Shown in pieces: positions 53,979 to 62,219 of a stretch of DNA of 64,000 bases. Made by a program: the position numbers and the translations under genes. The notes under the pieces were generated by a model. The model was not told where the DNA came from. It was given only the letters and a program-made list of their open reading frames with translations, and did no database searches. This DNA comes from Paludibacter sp. (GTDB lineage: Bacteria; Bacteroidota; Bacteroidia; Bacteroidales; Paludibacteraceae). The first letter of the stretch is position 1, and each line of letters opens with the position of its first letter. The stretch is from contig JAMPAY010000008.1 of NCBI GenBank assembly GCA_023666945.1, positions 39,921-103,920 of the forward strand. The letters run 5' to 3'.

Positions 53979-56240
53979 ATGTTTTCTCTTGATGAATTAA
54001 ATGATAGTCAGCGTGATGCCGTTACCTACAACATCGGTCCATCGCTTGTGATTGCCGGAGCCGGCTCCGGCAAGACTCGTGTTCTGACCTACAAAATAGC
54101 ATGGTTACTCAGCCAAGGAGTGCCCGCCGGCAACATTCTTGCCCTTACTTTCACCAACAAAGCCGCTCGAGAAATGAAGGAGCGCATAGGCAGTTTGGTA
54201 GGCGAACAAACGGCACGTTATCTATGGATGGGTACATTTCACTCGGTATGTGCCCGCATACTGCGTCAAGAGTCCGAGCGTTTAGGCTATTCGCACGATT
54301 ATTCCATATACGACAGCACCGACTCGAAAAACCTGATAAAGCGCATCGTAAAAGAAATGCAATTGGATGACAAAGTGTACAAACCCAATAGCATAGCGGC
54401 ACGCATCTCCACTGCAAAGAACAATATGTTGAGTCCGAGTGACTATGCAAACAACCGCACTTTGCTTGCTGAAGATAAGATACACAGAATGCCGCTCTTG
54501 TCGGAAATATATCGCCGTTACAACCTACAACTACGTAATGCCAATGCGATGGATTTTGACGACCTGCTCTTTAACATGAATACTCTTCTGCTCACACAAA
54601 ACGACATACGCGAAAAATATCAGCAAGGTTTTCAGTACGTGTTTGTAGACGAGTATCAAGATACAAATCATGCTCAATATCAGATAGTTGGCATACTTTC
54701 CGCCCCTCAGAACAATTTGTGTGTAGTAGGTGATGACGCACAAAGTATTTATTCTTTCAGAGGTGCAAGTATCGACCACATACTTCGCTTTCAGCATCAG
54801 TATAGCAACACAAAACTATTCAAATTGGAACGCAACTACCGCAGTACCCAAAATATTGTGAATGCTGCCAATAGTCTGATAAAGAAAAACCACGGGCAAA
54901 TACCTAAAGAAGTGTATTCGGAAAAGGAAATTGGCGAACCCATACATATTTCGATGCACGAAGATGATCGCGCCGAAGCACGTTTTATAGCCGATAGCAT
55001 ACAACGGCTCAAGAATAAGCAACATATTAATTTCGACAGTTTTGCCATTCTTTATCGTACCAATGCACAATCGCGTTCCATTGAGGAAGAATTGCGAAAA
55101 AGAAACATGCCTTATAAGGTGTATGGCAGCACCTCTTTCTATCAGCGTACAGAAATAAAAAATGCGATTGCCTATCTGAATTTGTCCGTCAATCCCGACA
55201 ACGAAGAAGCCCTCTTACGGATTATCAATGTACCCGCCCGCGGAATAGGCGACAGTACTATGAACAAAGTAGTGGATTGTGCTCGTACCCACCAGACAAG
55301 CGTGATGCAAGTAATATCCGCCCCCGAAGAATATGCATTAAACGTATCTACGGCCACACAGAACAAACTGCTCAAGTTTGCTGACATGATGCACTATTTC
55401 CGGCAACAGAGTACACAGCAGAATGCTTACGATTTTGCGAAATTGGTACTCACCCAATCGCAGATGTTGCAAGCAGCACAATCAGACAAGACCGCGGAAG
55501 GACAAGACCGATATGAGAACCTGCAAGAACTCTTATCGAGTATTCATGAATTTACCGACAATCAATTGCAGACCGATGCCGCCAATGTCTCCATATCCGA
55601 GTTTCTTGCCGATGTAGCACTACTGACCGACCAAGACGAACAAGCACAAGAAGACACTCCTCGTATACCGCTAATGACCGTACATACAGCCAAAGGCTTG
55701 GAGTTTCCCCATGTCTTCATTGCCGGTTTGGAGGAAAAACTATTTCCCTCTGCCTTTGCCGAGAGTATGGCAGATATAGAAGAAGAGCGACGTCTGTTCT
55801 ATGTAGCCATTACACGCGCAGAAAAAACATGCCATATCACGCATGCCGGTCGTAGATTCAGGAACGGTACTATCGTGTTTTCATCGGAAAGCCGTTTCTT
55901 AAAAGACCTTGACCCGCGTTACATTGAACGCATGGAGTTACATCAACAACGTCCGCAATGGACCATGCATGCTGACTTTGATTTTGAGAGCGATTTCCCA
56001 AAACAAGCACCAAAATCCGGAGGACGACTCACAAAGACCACCGGCATGCAGCTGCGATCGGAACAGACACCCATCTCTTCGTGTTTTGCCATAGGTGCAC
56101 GTATTCATCACAATATATTCGGAACAGGAACCGTTCTGTCTGTATATCGTGAGAATGACAACGAGAAGATAGATATCGACTTCGATAGCAAAGGCAAAAA
56201 GACGCTCTTGCTCCGTTTTGCCAAATTGCAACAATTATGA
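53979..56240 (+). CDS. UvrD/PcrA-type DNA helicase
   Basis: A 753-residue superfamily I helicase, 3'-5' type. Motifs in order: Q motif and Walker A LNDSQRDAVTYN / GAGSGKTRVL (residues ~6-37), L-T-F-T-N-K-A-A-R-E-M, F-V-D-E-Y-Q-D-T-N (Walker B), GDDAQSIYSFRGA, LERNYRST, FAILYRTNAQSR, MTVHTAKGLEFPHVFIAGLEE and RRLFYVAITRAEK. The C-terminal tail ends in a small Tudor-like domain (G-A-R-I-H-H-N-I-F-G-T-G-T-V-L-S-V), typical of PcrA/UvrD. It acts in nucleotide excision and mismatch repair and in removing proteins from DNA. Confidence 0.95.
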   Translation: MFSLDELNDSQRDAVTYNIGPSLVIAGAGSGKTRVLTYKIAWLLSQGVPAGNILALTFTNKAAREMKERIGSLVGEQTARYLWMGTFHSVCARILRQESERLGYSHDYSIYDSTDSKNLIKRIVKEMQLDDKVYKPNSIAARISTAKNNMLSPSDYANNRTLLAEDKIHRMPLLSEIYRRYNLQLRNANAMDFDDLLFNMNTLLLTQNDIREKYQQGFQYVFVDEYQDTNHAQYQIVGILSAPQNNLCVVGDDAQSIYSFRGASIDHILRFQHQYSNTKLFKLERNYRSTQNIVNAANSLIKKNHGQIPKEVYSEKEIGEPIHISMHEDDRAEARFIADSIQRLKNKQHINFDSFAILYRTNAQSRSIEEELRKRNMPYKVYGSTSFYQRTEIKNAIAYLNLSVNPDNEEALLRIINVPARGIGDSTMNKVVDCARTHQTSVMQVISAPEEYALNVSTATQNKLLKFADMMHYFRQQSTQQNAYDFAKLVLTQSQMLQAAQSDKTAEGQDRYENLQELLSSIHEFTDNQLQTDAANVSISEFLADVALLTDQDEQAQEDTPRIPLMTVHTAKGLEFPHVFIAGLEEKLFPSAFAESMADIEEERRLFYVAITRAEKTCHITHAGRRFRNGTIVFSSESRFLKDLDPRYIERMELHQQRPQWTMHADFDFESDFPKQAPKSGGRLTKTTGMQLRSEQTPISSCFAIGARIHHNIFGTGTVLSVYRENDNEKIDIDFDSKGKKTLLLRFAKLQQL

Positions 56241-57593
56241 GATTGTGCGCAATTGCCTTACATTTTTACGAATACGTGCCAAACAGAGAATAGCCGTACA
56301 CGATAATCCCACCACATAAGACAAGACCAACCCTGCAGGTCCGATGCCTAACGGAAATGCTAACAACCACCCTACCGGCAAATTCAACAAAATATAGGCA
56401 ATGAACGAGATAAGCGGAATAATCTTTACATCTTGCAAACCTCGCATGATACCTATGGAAACATTCTGTACTCCATCGAAAAACTGATAGGCAGCCGCAC
56501 AACATAGCAATACGGATGCCAATTCGCATATCTCGGCATTCGTGGTAAACAAGAGTGGCAGTAGTTTGCGGAACAGCACAAAACAGAATGCCGCCCCCAT
56601 ATTCCACACAAGCACCATGTGCAAAGCCGCTTTGGAAGCCAATGTCAGTTCTTGCCAATTACGCGCACCATAGCAATGTGAAACACGTATAGTGGTTGCT
56701 GCACCCAAAGCAGTTACTATCATAAACACACAATTTCCCAACGTCATTGTTATTTGATTGGCACCGATAGCCACAGTACCAAACCATCCCATCATCACCC
56801 CCGTGAACACAAACGCAAACGCTTCCAGGAACATCTGCATTGCGATAGGGAAACCCATCCACAACAAAGACCTACAATCGCTCCACGACACCATACGAAC
56901 CTGCCATCCTTGCAAATAAGTTCTCAACTTATTCACCAACAAAAACACTGCCAACACCACAAAGGGAGTAATTGCCCGCGACAAGAAAGTAGCCACACCT
57001 GCACCCGTTACTCCCATTGGCGACACACCCCAATTTCCATAAATGAACACCCAATTCAACAATATATTCAGCAGATTGGCTCCCAACAATATGAGCATCG
57101 AAATCCATGTATTTCCCACTCCCTCCAAGAACTGCTTAAAAGTGCAGAAAAACATCACAAAGGGCAAACTATACGCCATCACGTTATAGTAATCCATGGC
57201 TTCATCCACCACCTCCACCGGTTGTCCCATGTAATATAGCAAGGGGGCAAATGCCAATTGCAAGAGCATTATAATAATGCCTATCAATGTGTACAATCCT
57301 ATGCCATTGAAAAGGTAGACCGAAGCCCGTTGCCTATTACCACTACCGTATAATTCACCCACCAAAGGAGTGATACCCATGGCAATACCTATACCAAACA
57401 AGAAAAACAATAACGCTATCGAACTGCCGAATGCAACGGCAGCCAAAGGAACGGGATTATCTCCCCCCCATTGCCCCACCATGATATTATCAGCCAACTG
57501 CACCAATATCTGCCCCAACTGTGCCACAACGATGGGCAATGCCAAACGAAGATTGGCGGCATAATGCCGCTTGTATTTAGCAAAACTATACAT
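56235..57593 (-). CDS. MATE-family efflux transporter
   Basis: A 452-residue protein with 12 predicted helices in two homologous halves, and the MATE signatures L-A-L-P-I-V-V-A-Q-L-G-Q near the N-terminus, A-D-N-I-M-V-G-Q-W-G, T-P-L-V-G-E-L-Y-G-S-G and, in the second half, I-G-A-N-Q-I-T-M-T and R-V-S-H-C-Y-G-A-R. It would expel cationic drugs or metabolites using a Na+ or H+ gradient; NorM-like. It converges on the uvrD/pcrA gene and their 3' ends overlap by 6 nt. Confidence 0.92.
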   Translation of the reverse strand: MYSFAKYKRHYAANLRLALPIVVAQLGQILVQLADNIMVGQWGGDNPVPLAAVAFGSSIALLFFLFGIGIAMGITPLVGELYGSGNRQRASVYLFNGIGLYTLIGIIIMLLQLAFAPLLYYMGQPVEVVDEAMDYYNVMAYSLPFVMFFCTFKQFLEGVGNTWISMLILLGANLLNILLNWVFIYGNWGVSPMGVTGAGVATFLSRAITPFVVLAVFLLVNKLRTYLQGWQVRMVSWSDCRSLLWMGFPIAMQMFLEAFAFVFTGVMMGWFGTVAIGANQITMTLGNCVFMIVTALGAATTIRVSHCYGARNWQELTLASKAALHMVLVWNMGAAFCFVLFRKLLPLLFTTNAEICELASVLLCCAAAYQFFDGVQNVSIGIMRGLQDVKIIPLISFIAYILLNLPVGWLLAFPLGIGPAGLVLSYVVGLSCTAILCLARIRKNVRQLRTIS

Positions 57594-57622
57594 ACCTTTT
57601 ACTTGTTACCTTAAAAATCGCG

Positions 57623-57654
57623 CAAAGGTACACATAATTATACACATACCCAAA
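57623..57654 (-). promoter_or_regulatory. Promoter of the MATE transporter gene
   Basis: On the minus strand TTTG (plus 57651-57654), 20 nt, TACCTTTG (plus 57623-57630), 29 nt before the start codon. Confidence 0.7.
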
Positions 57655-57701
57655 ACTCACTCCACAAGCAGATACAAAACACGCCATACCTTTCCACACA
57701 C

Positions 57702-57732
57702 TTGTATATCCGACGTTTTTTCCATATCTTTG
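57702..57732 (+). promoter_or_regulatory. Promoter of the YdeI-like gene
   Basis: TTG (57702-57704), 20 nt, TATCTTTG (57725-57732). The best-supported start codon follows only 8 nt after the box. Confidence 0.65.
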
Positions 57733-57740
57733 CATTACTA

Positions 57741-58325
57741 ATGCAACCCGCCTACATACATACTTTCCCCGATAGAGCCGCCCTACGCATGTGGTTACGA
57801 TTACATCACGACACAGAAAAAGAATGTTGGGTAGCCTGTTCGCGTGCGGCAAAAATTCCCGCAGGATGTCTATACTATTTAGATGTTGTAGAAGAAGCCC
57901 TTTGCTTTGGTTGGATTGATTCGACCTGCAAACAACACAATGGCATACCTATTCAGCGCCTTACTCCGCGAAGAAAGAAGAGTCAATGGACGGAACTGAA
58001 CAAAGAACGATGCCGCCGTCTGGAAGTTCTCGGACTGATGACCGAAGCAGGGCGTCGCACTCTGCTTGATACGGATGCCGATTCTTTTCATATTGATGCA
58101 GAAATACTACAAGCATTACAAGCCGACCCTATTGTTTGGCAAAACTTTCAAACATTTCATCCTTTGTACCAACGTGTTAGAATCGGTAACATACAACTTA
58201 AAAGAGGGACTCCTCTCTATCAGCAACGCTTACACAAACTCATCCGATACACTCGCCAAGGCATACTATTCGGTGAATGGAACGACAAAGGACGACTGCT
58301 CAACTACAATACATATCATTCGTAA
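57741..58325 (+). CDS. YdeI/OmpD-associated family protein
   Basis: A 194-residue cytoplasmic protein with the YdeI pattern: RAALRMWLRLHHDTEKECWVACSRA, then Y-L-D-V-V-E-E-A-L-C-F-G-W-I-D-S, P-R-R-K-K-S-Q-W-T-E-L-N-K-E-R and E-A-G-R-R. Members are annotated as bacteriocin-protection or OmpD-associated proteins; the molecular role is not settled. The start is the Met in M-Q-P-A-Y-I-H-T-F, which fits the family and lies 8 nt after the -7 box; the longer frame begins upstream of the promoter and is rejected. Confidence 0.8.
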   Translation: MQPAYIHTFPDRAALRMWLRLHHDTEKECWVACSRAAKIPAGCLYYLDVVEEALCFGWIDSTCKQHNGIPIQRLTPRRKKSQWTELNKERCRRLEVLGLMTEAGRRTLLDTDADSFHIDAEILQALQADPIVWQNFQTFHPLYQRVRIGNIQLKRGTPLYQQRLHKLIRYTRQGILFGEWNDKGRLLNYNTYHS

Positions 58326-58441
58326 ACTTGCTGCAATTGCCGGCAGGATAAACGCATCAAAAATAGAATGCTACTTTACGCAACTGTGCGTTTAGAGTTC
58401 TTTGAAAATTGATGCAGTTGCTCCTGAGTGCTACCGCAACA

Positions 58442-58472
58442 TTGCAAATATGACTAAAATATAGTACCTTTG
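58442..58472 (+). promoter_or_regulatory. Promoter of clpP-clpX
   Basis: TTG (58442-58444), 20 nt, TACCTTTG (58465-58472), 26 nt before the clpP start codon. No heat-shock operator is evident. Confidence 0.7.
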
Positions 58473-58498
58473 CACTCTGATTATAACAGAAACAAACT

Positions 58499-59173
58499 AT
58501 GAACGATTTTCTCAAATTCTCGTCCCAACATCTGGGAATGAACTCCATGCACGTGGAAAAGACGATGAACGCATCTATGAATGCCTCTTATATATCGCCC
58601 TCCATATTGGAAGAACGCCAACTCAACGTTACACAAATGGATGTATTCTCGCGTTTGATGATGGACCGTGTGATTTTCCTCGGCACAGAAGTGAACGACT
58701 ATACCGCCAACGTTATTCAAGCCCAACTATTGTATCTTGACAGTGTAGACCAAGACCGAGATATATCCATCTATCTGAACACTCCCGGCGGAAGTGTGTA
58801 CGCAGGATTGGGTATATACGATACGATGCAGTTCATTACTGCGAAAGTAGGTACAATATGCACAGGTATGGCAGCCTCTATGGGTGCAGTGCTCTTGGTG
58901 GCTGGAGAAAAAGGAAAACGTGCCGCCTTGCCTCATTCACGCGTAATGATTCATCAACCCATGGGCGGAATACAAGGTCAAGCCTCCGATATAGAGATTA
59001 CCGCCCGCGAGATTCTTAAACTAAAAGATGAACTCTATCGCATCATTGCCGACCACTCCGGTCAAACCATGGAGAAAATTACCACCGATGCCGACCGTGA
59101 CTATTGGATGACATCCGAAGAGGCATTGCAATACGGCATGATTGACACTATTTTCCGTAAGAAACAGGCATAA
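58499..59173 (+). CDS. clpP: ATP-dependent Clp protease proteolytic subunit
   Basis: A 224-residue serine protease of the Clp proteolytic chamber. Visible: the oxyanion-hole loop N-T-P-G-G-S-V-Y-A-G, catalytic Ser127 in T-G-M-A-A-S-M-G-A, His152 in M-I-H-Q-P, and the Asp in the D-A-D-R-D-Y-W-M segment. The N-terminal ~45 residues are longer than in E. coli ClpP and are probably a propeptide removed on maturation, as in other Bacteroidota. It is 15 nt upstream of clpX. Confidence 0.96.
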   Translation: MNDFLKFSSQHLGMNSMHVEKTMNASMNASYISPSILEERQLNVTQMDVFSRLMMDRVIFLGTEVNDYTANVIQAQLLYLDSVDQDRDISIYLNTPGGSVYAGLGIYDTMQFITAKVGTICTGMAASMGAVLLVAGEKGKRAALPHSRVMIHQPMGGIQGQASDIEITAREILKLKDELYRIIADHSGQTMEKITTDADRDYWMTSEEALQYGMIDTIFRKKQA

Positions 59174-59188
59174 ACAAATTCTTCGAAC

Positions 59189-60433
59189 GTGACTAAACAA
59201 AATTCAAAAAACAGATGCGGGTTCTGCGGACGCGAGTTGCCTGCGGAACAACTCACTAAAGGCGCAGACGGCATGGCTGTTTGTAACGATTGCATGGACG
59301 GTATAGAGGAAGCACATCTACTCATACAGCAAATACGCAAGCAACCAGCCCCTCCCGCCATATCACTCAAGCAGATACCCAAGCCCAACGAGATAAAAAC
59401 GTTTCTTGATCAATACGTAATAGGTCAGGATGCTGCCAAACGCTACTTATCCGTAGCCGTTTACAACCACTACAAACGCCTGACACAACCCGAAACGAAA
59501 GATGGTGTAGAGATAGAAAAATCGAACATTATTATGGTTGGTTCCACCGGCACGGGTAAAACCTTGTTGGCAAAAACAATAGCCCGATTATTGACCGTTC
59601 CTTTCACTATTGTAGACGCTACCGTCCTCACCGAAGCAGGTTATGTGGGTGAAGATATAGAATCGATTCTAACCCGCCTGTTGCAAGAAGCCGACTATGA
59701 CGTAAAAAAGGCAGAGCGCGGAATAGTCTTCATTGATGAAATCGACAAGATTGCCCGCAAATCGGACAATCCCAGCATCACTCGCGACGTAAGTGGTGAA
59801 GGCGTACAGCAAGGTTTGCTCAAACTATTGGAGGGAGCAGTAGTAAACGTACCTCCCAAGGGAGGGCGCAAACATCCGGACCAATCCTACATAGCCGTCA
59901 ATACACAAAATATCCTCTTTATCTGCGGAGGTGCATTTGATGGTATTGAAAAGAAAATTGCACAACGCTTGAATACCCATGTAGTGGGATTCGAATCGGC
60001 ACGTCAGCAACATAAGATAGACCGCAGCAATCTCCTAAAATATATATCCCCTCAAGATTTAAAATCATTTGGTCTTATCCCCGAAATAATAGGTAGACTC
60101 CCCATCCTTACCTATTTGGAGCCCTTAGACCGAAATGCGCTACGTAACATTCTGACAGAGCCTAAAAATGCGATTACAAAGCAATATCAGAAACTGCTAC
60201 TAATGGACGGAGTACTGCTTACTTTCACTCCTGAAACATTAGACTATATTGTAGACAAAGCCATCGAATACCACTTGGGAGCCAGAGGTCTACGCTCTTT
60301 GACAGAAACCGTAATGATGGATGTGATGTACGATGTTCCCTCAATGGATATCCACGAATATACAGTTACGCTTGACTACGCCAAACAGAAAATAGAGTCC
60401 GCCGATATACTCCGCATACAAGAATCGTTGTAA
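59189..60433 (+). CDS. clpX: ATP-dependent Clp protease ATP-binding subunit ClpX
   Basis: A 414-residue AAA+ unfoldase. The N-terminal zinc-binding domain has four cysteines (C-G-F-C and C-N-D-C, residues ~10-35) that recognise substrates and adaptors. Then come the AAA+ core with the P-loop [21 protein letters not shown] (Walker B), the box G-G-A-F-D-G-I for binding ClpP (near residue 250), sensor-2 region G-A-R-G-L-R. The start codon is GTG; an ATG is not available before the zinc domain. Confidence 0.96.
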   Translation: MTKQNSKNRCGFCGRELPAEQLTKGADGMAVCNDCMDGIEEAHLLIQQIRKQPAPPAISLKQIPKPNEIKTFLDQYVIGQDAAKRYLSVAVYNHYKRLTQPETKDGVEIEKSNIIMVGSTGTGKTLLAKTIARLLTVPFTIVDATVLTEAGYVGEDIESILTRLLQEADYDVKKAERGIVFIDEIDKIARKSDNPSITRDVSGEGVQQGLLKLLEGAVVNVPPKGGRKHPDQSYIAVNTQNILFICGGAFDGIEKKIAQRLNTHVVGFESARQQHKIDRSNLLKYISPQDLKSFGLIPEIIGRLPILTYLEPLDRNALRNILTEPKNAITKQYQKLLLMDGVLLTFTPETLDYIVDKAIEYHLGARGLRSLTETVMMDVMYDVPSMDIHEYTVTLDYAKQKIESADILRIQESL

Positions 60434-60458
60434 ACCTAAACCATAGGCTTTACTCCTT

Positions 60459-60496
60459 AATAGAACAGGTTGCTTTAAAAAGCAACCTGTTCTATT
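60459..60496 (+). terminator. Terminator after clpPX
   Basis: AATAGAACAGGTTGCTTT / AAAGCAACCTGTTCTATT, 18-bp perfect stem with a 2-nt turn, 26 nt after the clpX stop. Confidence 0.85.
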
Positions 60497-60571
60497 CTAA
60501 ACTGCCGAAGAATATAATGTAGTCGCACTAAACAACTATTCGCTACATAAACATAAAAAAATATACATTAT

Positions 60572-61906
60572 ATGAACAAGATAGAACGCAACCGAAAAGA
60601 ACTCATTCGCCGCTATGCGGTATTCACACTATCACTCTTTATAATTGCCCTTGGGGTAAGTTTAATCACCTGCTCACTGATAGGAACCTCACCCATATCG
60701 AGTATTCCTTATGTACTGAGCCTACACACCCCATTATCCATGGGAACCTTCATCCTATTGCTCAACATAGTGCTTATCATCGGTCAGATGCTTATGTTGG
60801 GGACAGAAGGTATACGACGTTGCAGAATAGAACTGATTATGCAACTCCCCGTATCTATTCTGTTCGGTTTGTTTGTAGACGGAACCATGTTACTGCTTTC
60901 CTTTTGGGCACCTCAGATATACGGAATAAAACTTCTATCGCTCCTTTGCGGGTGTTGCGTAATGGCAGCAGGTATATCATTAGAAGTACTTGCCGACGTA
61001 TCAATGGTGTCCGGTGAATATTTTGTACATGTAACCTCCCAACGTTTCAAACAACAATTCGGCAACGTTAAGATAGGATTCGACTTGACTTTAGTGGCTG
61101 TTGCCATGCTTTGTTCGTGGCTTATGGGTCAGCAGATTGACGGTGTGCGCGAAGGAACGTTTATTGCAGCCTTTCTTAGCGGTCCGTTGGTTAAATTGAT
61201 AACTCCCCGCTTAAAATTCGTAGAACTGTGGGAAAGTTCCAATTCTACTGCTACCGATGAGCAAAAATCGCAAGATATAGCCCCTTCGCAGCATATTATT
61301 ATTACCATAGCACGAGAATATGGCAGCGGCGGACATGAGATAGGCAAGCAAATAGCAGAAACACTGGGAATACCCTTTTACGACAATGCCATGATAGAAA
61401 TGACCGCTACAGAATCGGGCATCAACGAAGATACGGTCCGTAATTTAGACCAACATCTTCCGCACGGCTTACTTTACGAAATGATACTGCAAGATTATTC
61501 TTCTTCTATAGACGGAAGCATCTCTGCCGAAGATGCTCTATTTGTAGTACAGAGTCGCATTATTCGCAAACTTGCCGCCCAAGGCTCGTGTGTGATAGTG
61601 GGTCGTTGCTCTGACTATGTGCTACGCGACAATCCGAACTGCATACACATTTATCTGCATGCAGAAAAGGCTTACAAAGAACATCGCGCTATTGCATACT
61701 ATGGCATTGCTCCGGACAAGGCATCAGCCATGGTAGCCCGCACAAACGCCGCCCGTCAAGCACACTATGCCTACTACACCAGCAAACGTTGGGACGACAT
61801 ACACAACTACCACCTCGTATTTGACACATCGAAAGTGAATGCTAACGCTATCTGTGCTGCAGTTGCAACTCTCTATAGTTCTCGCGAATCGGCACAATCA
61901 GTTTAA
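60572..61906 (+). CDS. Membrane protein (YitT/DUF6198-like) fused to a cytidylate-kinase-like domain
   Basis: A 444-residue protein of two parts. Residues ~15-210 form about six membrane helices (R-Y-A-V-F-T-L-S-L-F-I-I-A-L-G-V-S; L-I-T-C-S-L-I-G-T-S-P-I-S-S), resembling the YitT/DUF6198 family. Residues ~237-444 are a cytidylate-kinase-like P-loop domain: IITIAREYGSGGHEIGKQIAE, Y-D-N-A-M-I-E-M, R-I-I-R-K-L-A-A-Q-G-S-C-V-I-V-G-R-C-S-D-Y-V-L and L-H-A-E-K-A-Y-K-E-H. The P-loop is of the AREYGSGG type seen in the kinase-like group, not in Cmk proper. The substrate is unknown; a nucleotide or its derivative is likely. Confidence 0.8.
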   Translation: MNKIERNRKELIRRYAVFTLSLFIIALGVSLITCSLIGTSPISSIPYVLSLHTPLSMGTFILLLNIVLIIGQMLMLGTEGIRRCRIELIMQLPVSILFGLFVDGTMLLLSFWAPQIYGIKLLSLLCGCCVMAAGISLEVLADVSMVSGEYFVHVTSQRFKQQFGNVKIGFDLTLVAVAMLCSWLMGQQIDGVREGTFIAAFLSGPLVKLITPRLKFVELWESSNSTATDEQKSQDIAPSQHIIITIAREYGSGGHEIGKQIAETLGIPFYDNAMIEMTATESGINEDTVRNLDQHLPHGLLYEMILQDYSSSIDGSISAEDALFVVQSRIIRKLAAQGSCVIVGRCSDYVLRDNPNCIHIYLHAEKAYKEHRAIAYYGIAPDKASAMVARTNAARQAHYAYYTSKRWDDIHNYHLVFDTSKVNANAICAAVATLYSSRESAQSV

Positions 61907-61920
61907 TTAAGACTCTATAC

Positions 61921-61951
61921 AAAAAAAGAGGCAGCCGAATTTCGACTGCCT
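61921..61951 (-). terminator. Terminator of the tRNA gene
   Basis: On the minus strand AGGCAGTCGAA / TTCGGCTGCCT (11 bp, one wobble) followed by seven T, downstream of the tRNA 3' end; it can also close the kinase-like gene from the other side. Confidence 0.75.
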
Positions 61952-61984
61952 ACATTATATATGTATTGTTATGAATGTTATCTG

Positions 61985-62059
61985 TGGTCTCACTTGGGCT
62001 TGAACCAAGGACCCCCTGATTATGAGTCAGGTGCTACTAACCAACTGAGCTATGAGACC
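61985..62059 (-). tRNA. tRNA with anticodon CAT (Met, or Ile after lysidine modification)
   Basis: A 75-nt tRNA: acceptor GGTCTCA pairing with TGAGACC, D-arm AGCTCAGTTGGTTAGTAGC, anticodon loop CTCATAA (CAT), T-arm CTTGGTTCAAGCCCAAG. CCA is not encoded. The acceptor does not have the unpaired first base of initiator tRNA, so it is an elongator Met or Ile2 tRNA; the bases visible do not decide which. Confidence 0.9.
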
Positions 62060-62133
62060 AAGTCGACAAACCCGAAGGTTTGTACGACCAAAATAATCAA
62101 TTAATTTTACATCTCTCCTTATAAGAGCGAGTG

Positions 62134-62164
62134 CAAAGGTACGGCTTTTTCGTGAATTACACAA
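62134..62164 (-). promoter_or_regulatory. Promoter of the CAT-anticodon tRNA gene
   Basis: On the minus strand TTG (plus 62162-62164), 20 nt, TACCTTTG (plus 62134-62141). Confidence 0.6.
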
Positions 62165-62219
62165 GTAAAAAGCAAAAAAGTGTACATTTCTTCCCCTTAA
62201 AACCGTTTTTTCTATTGCC

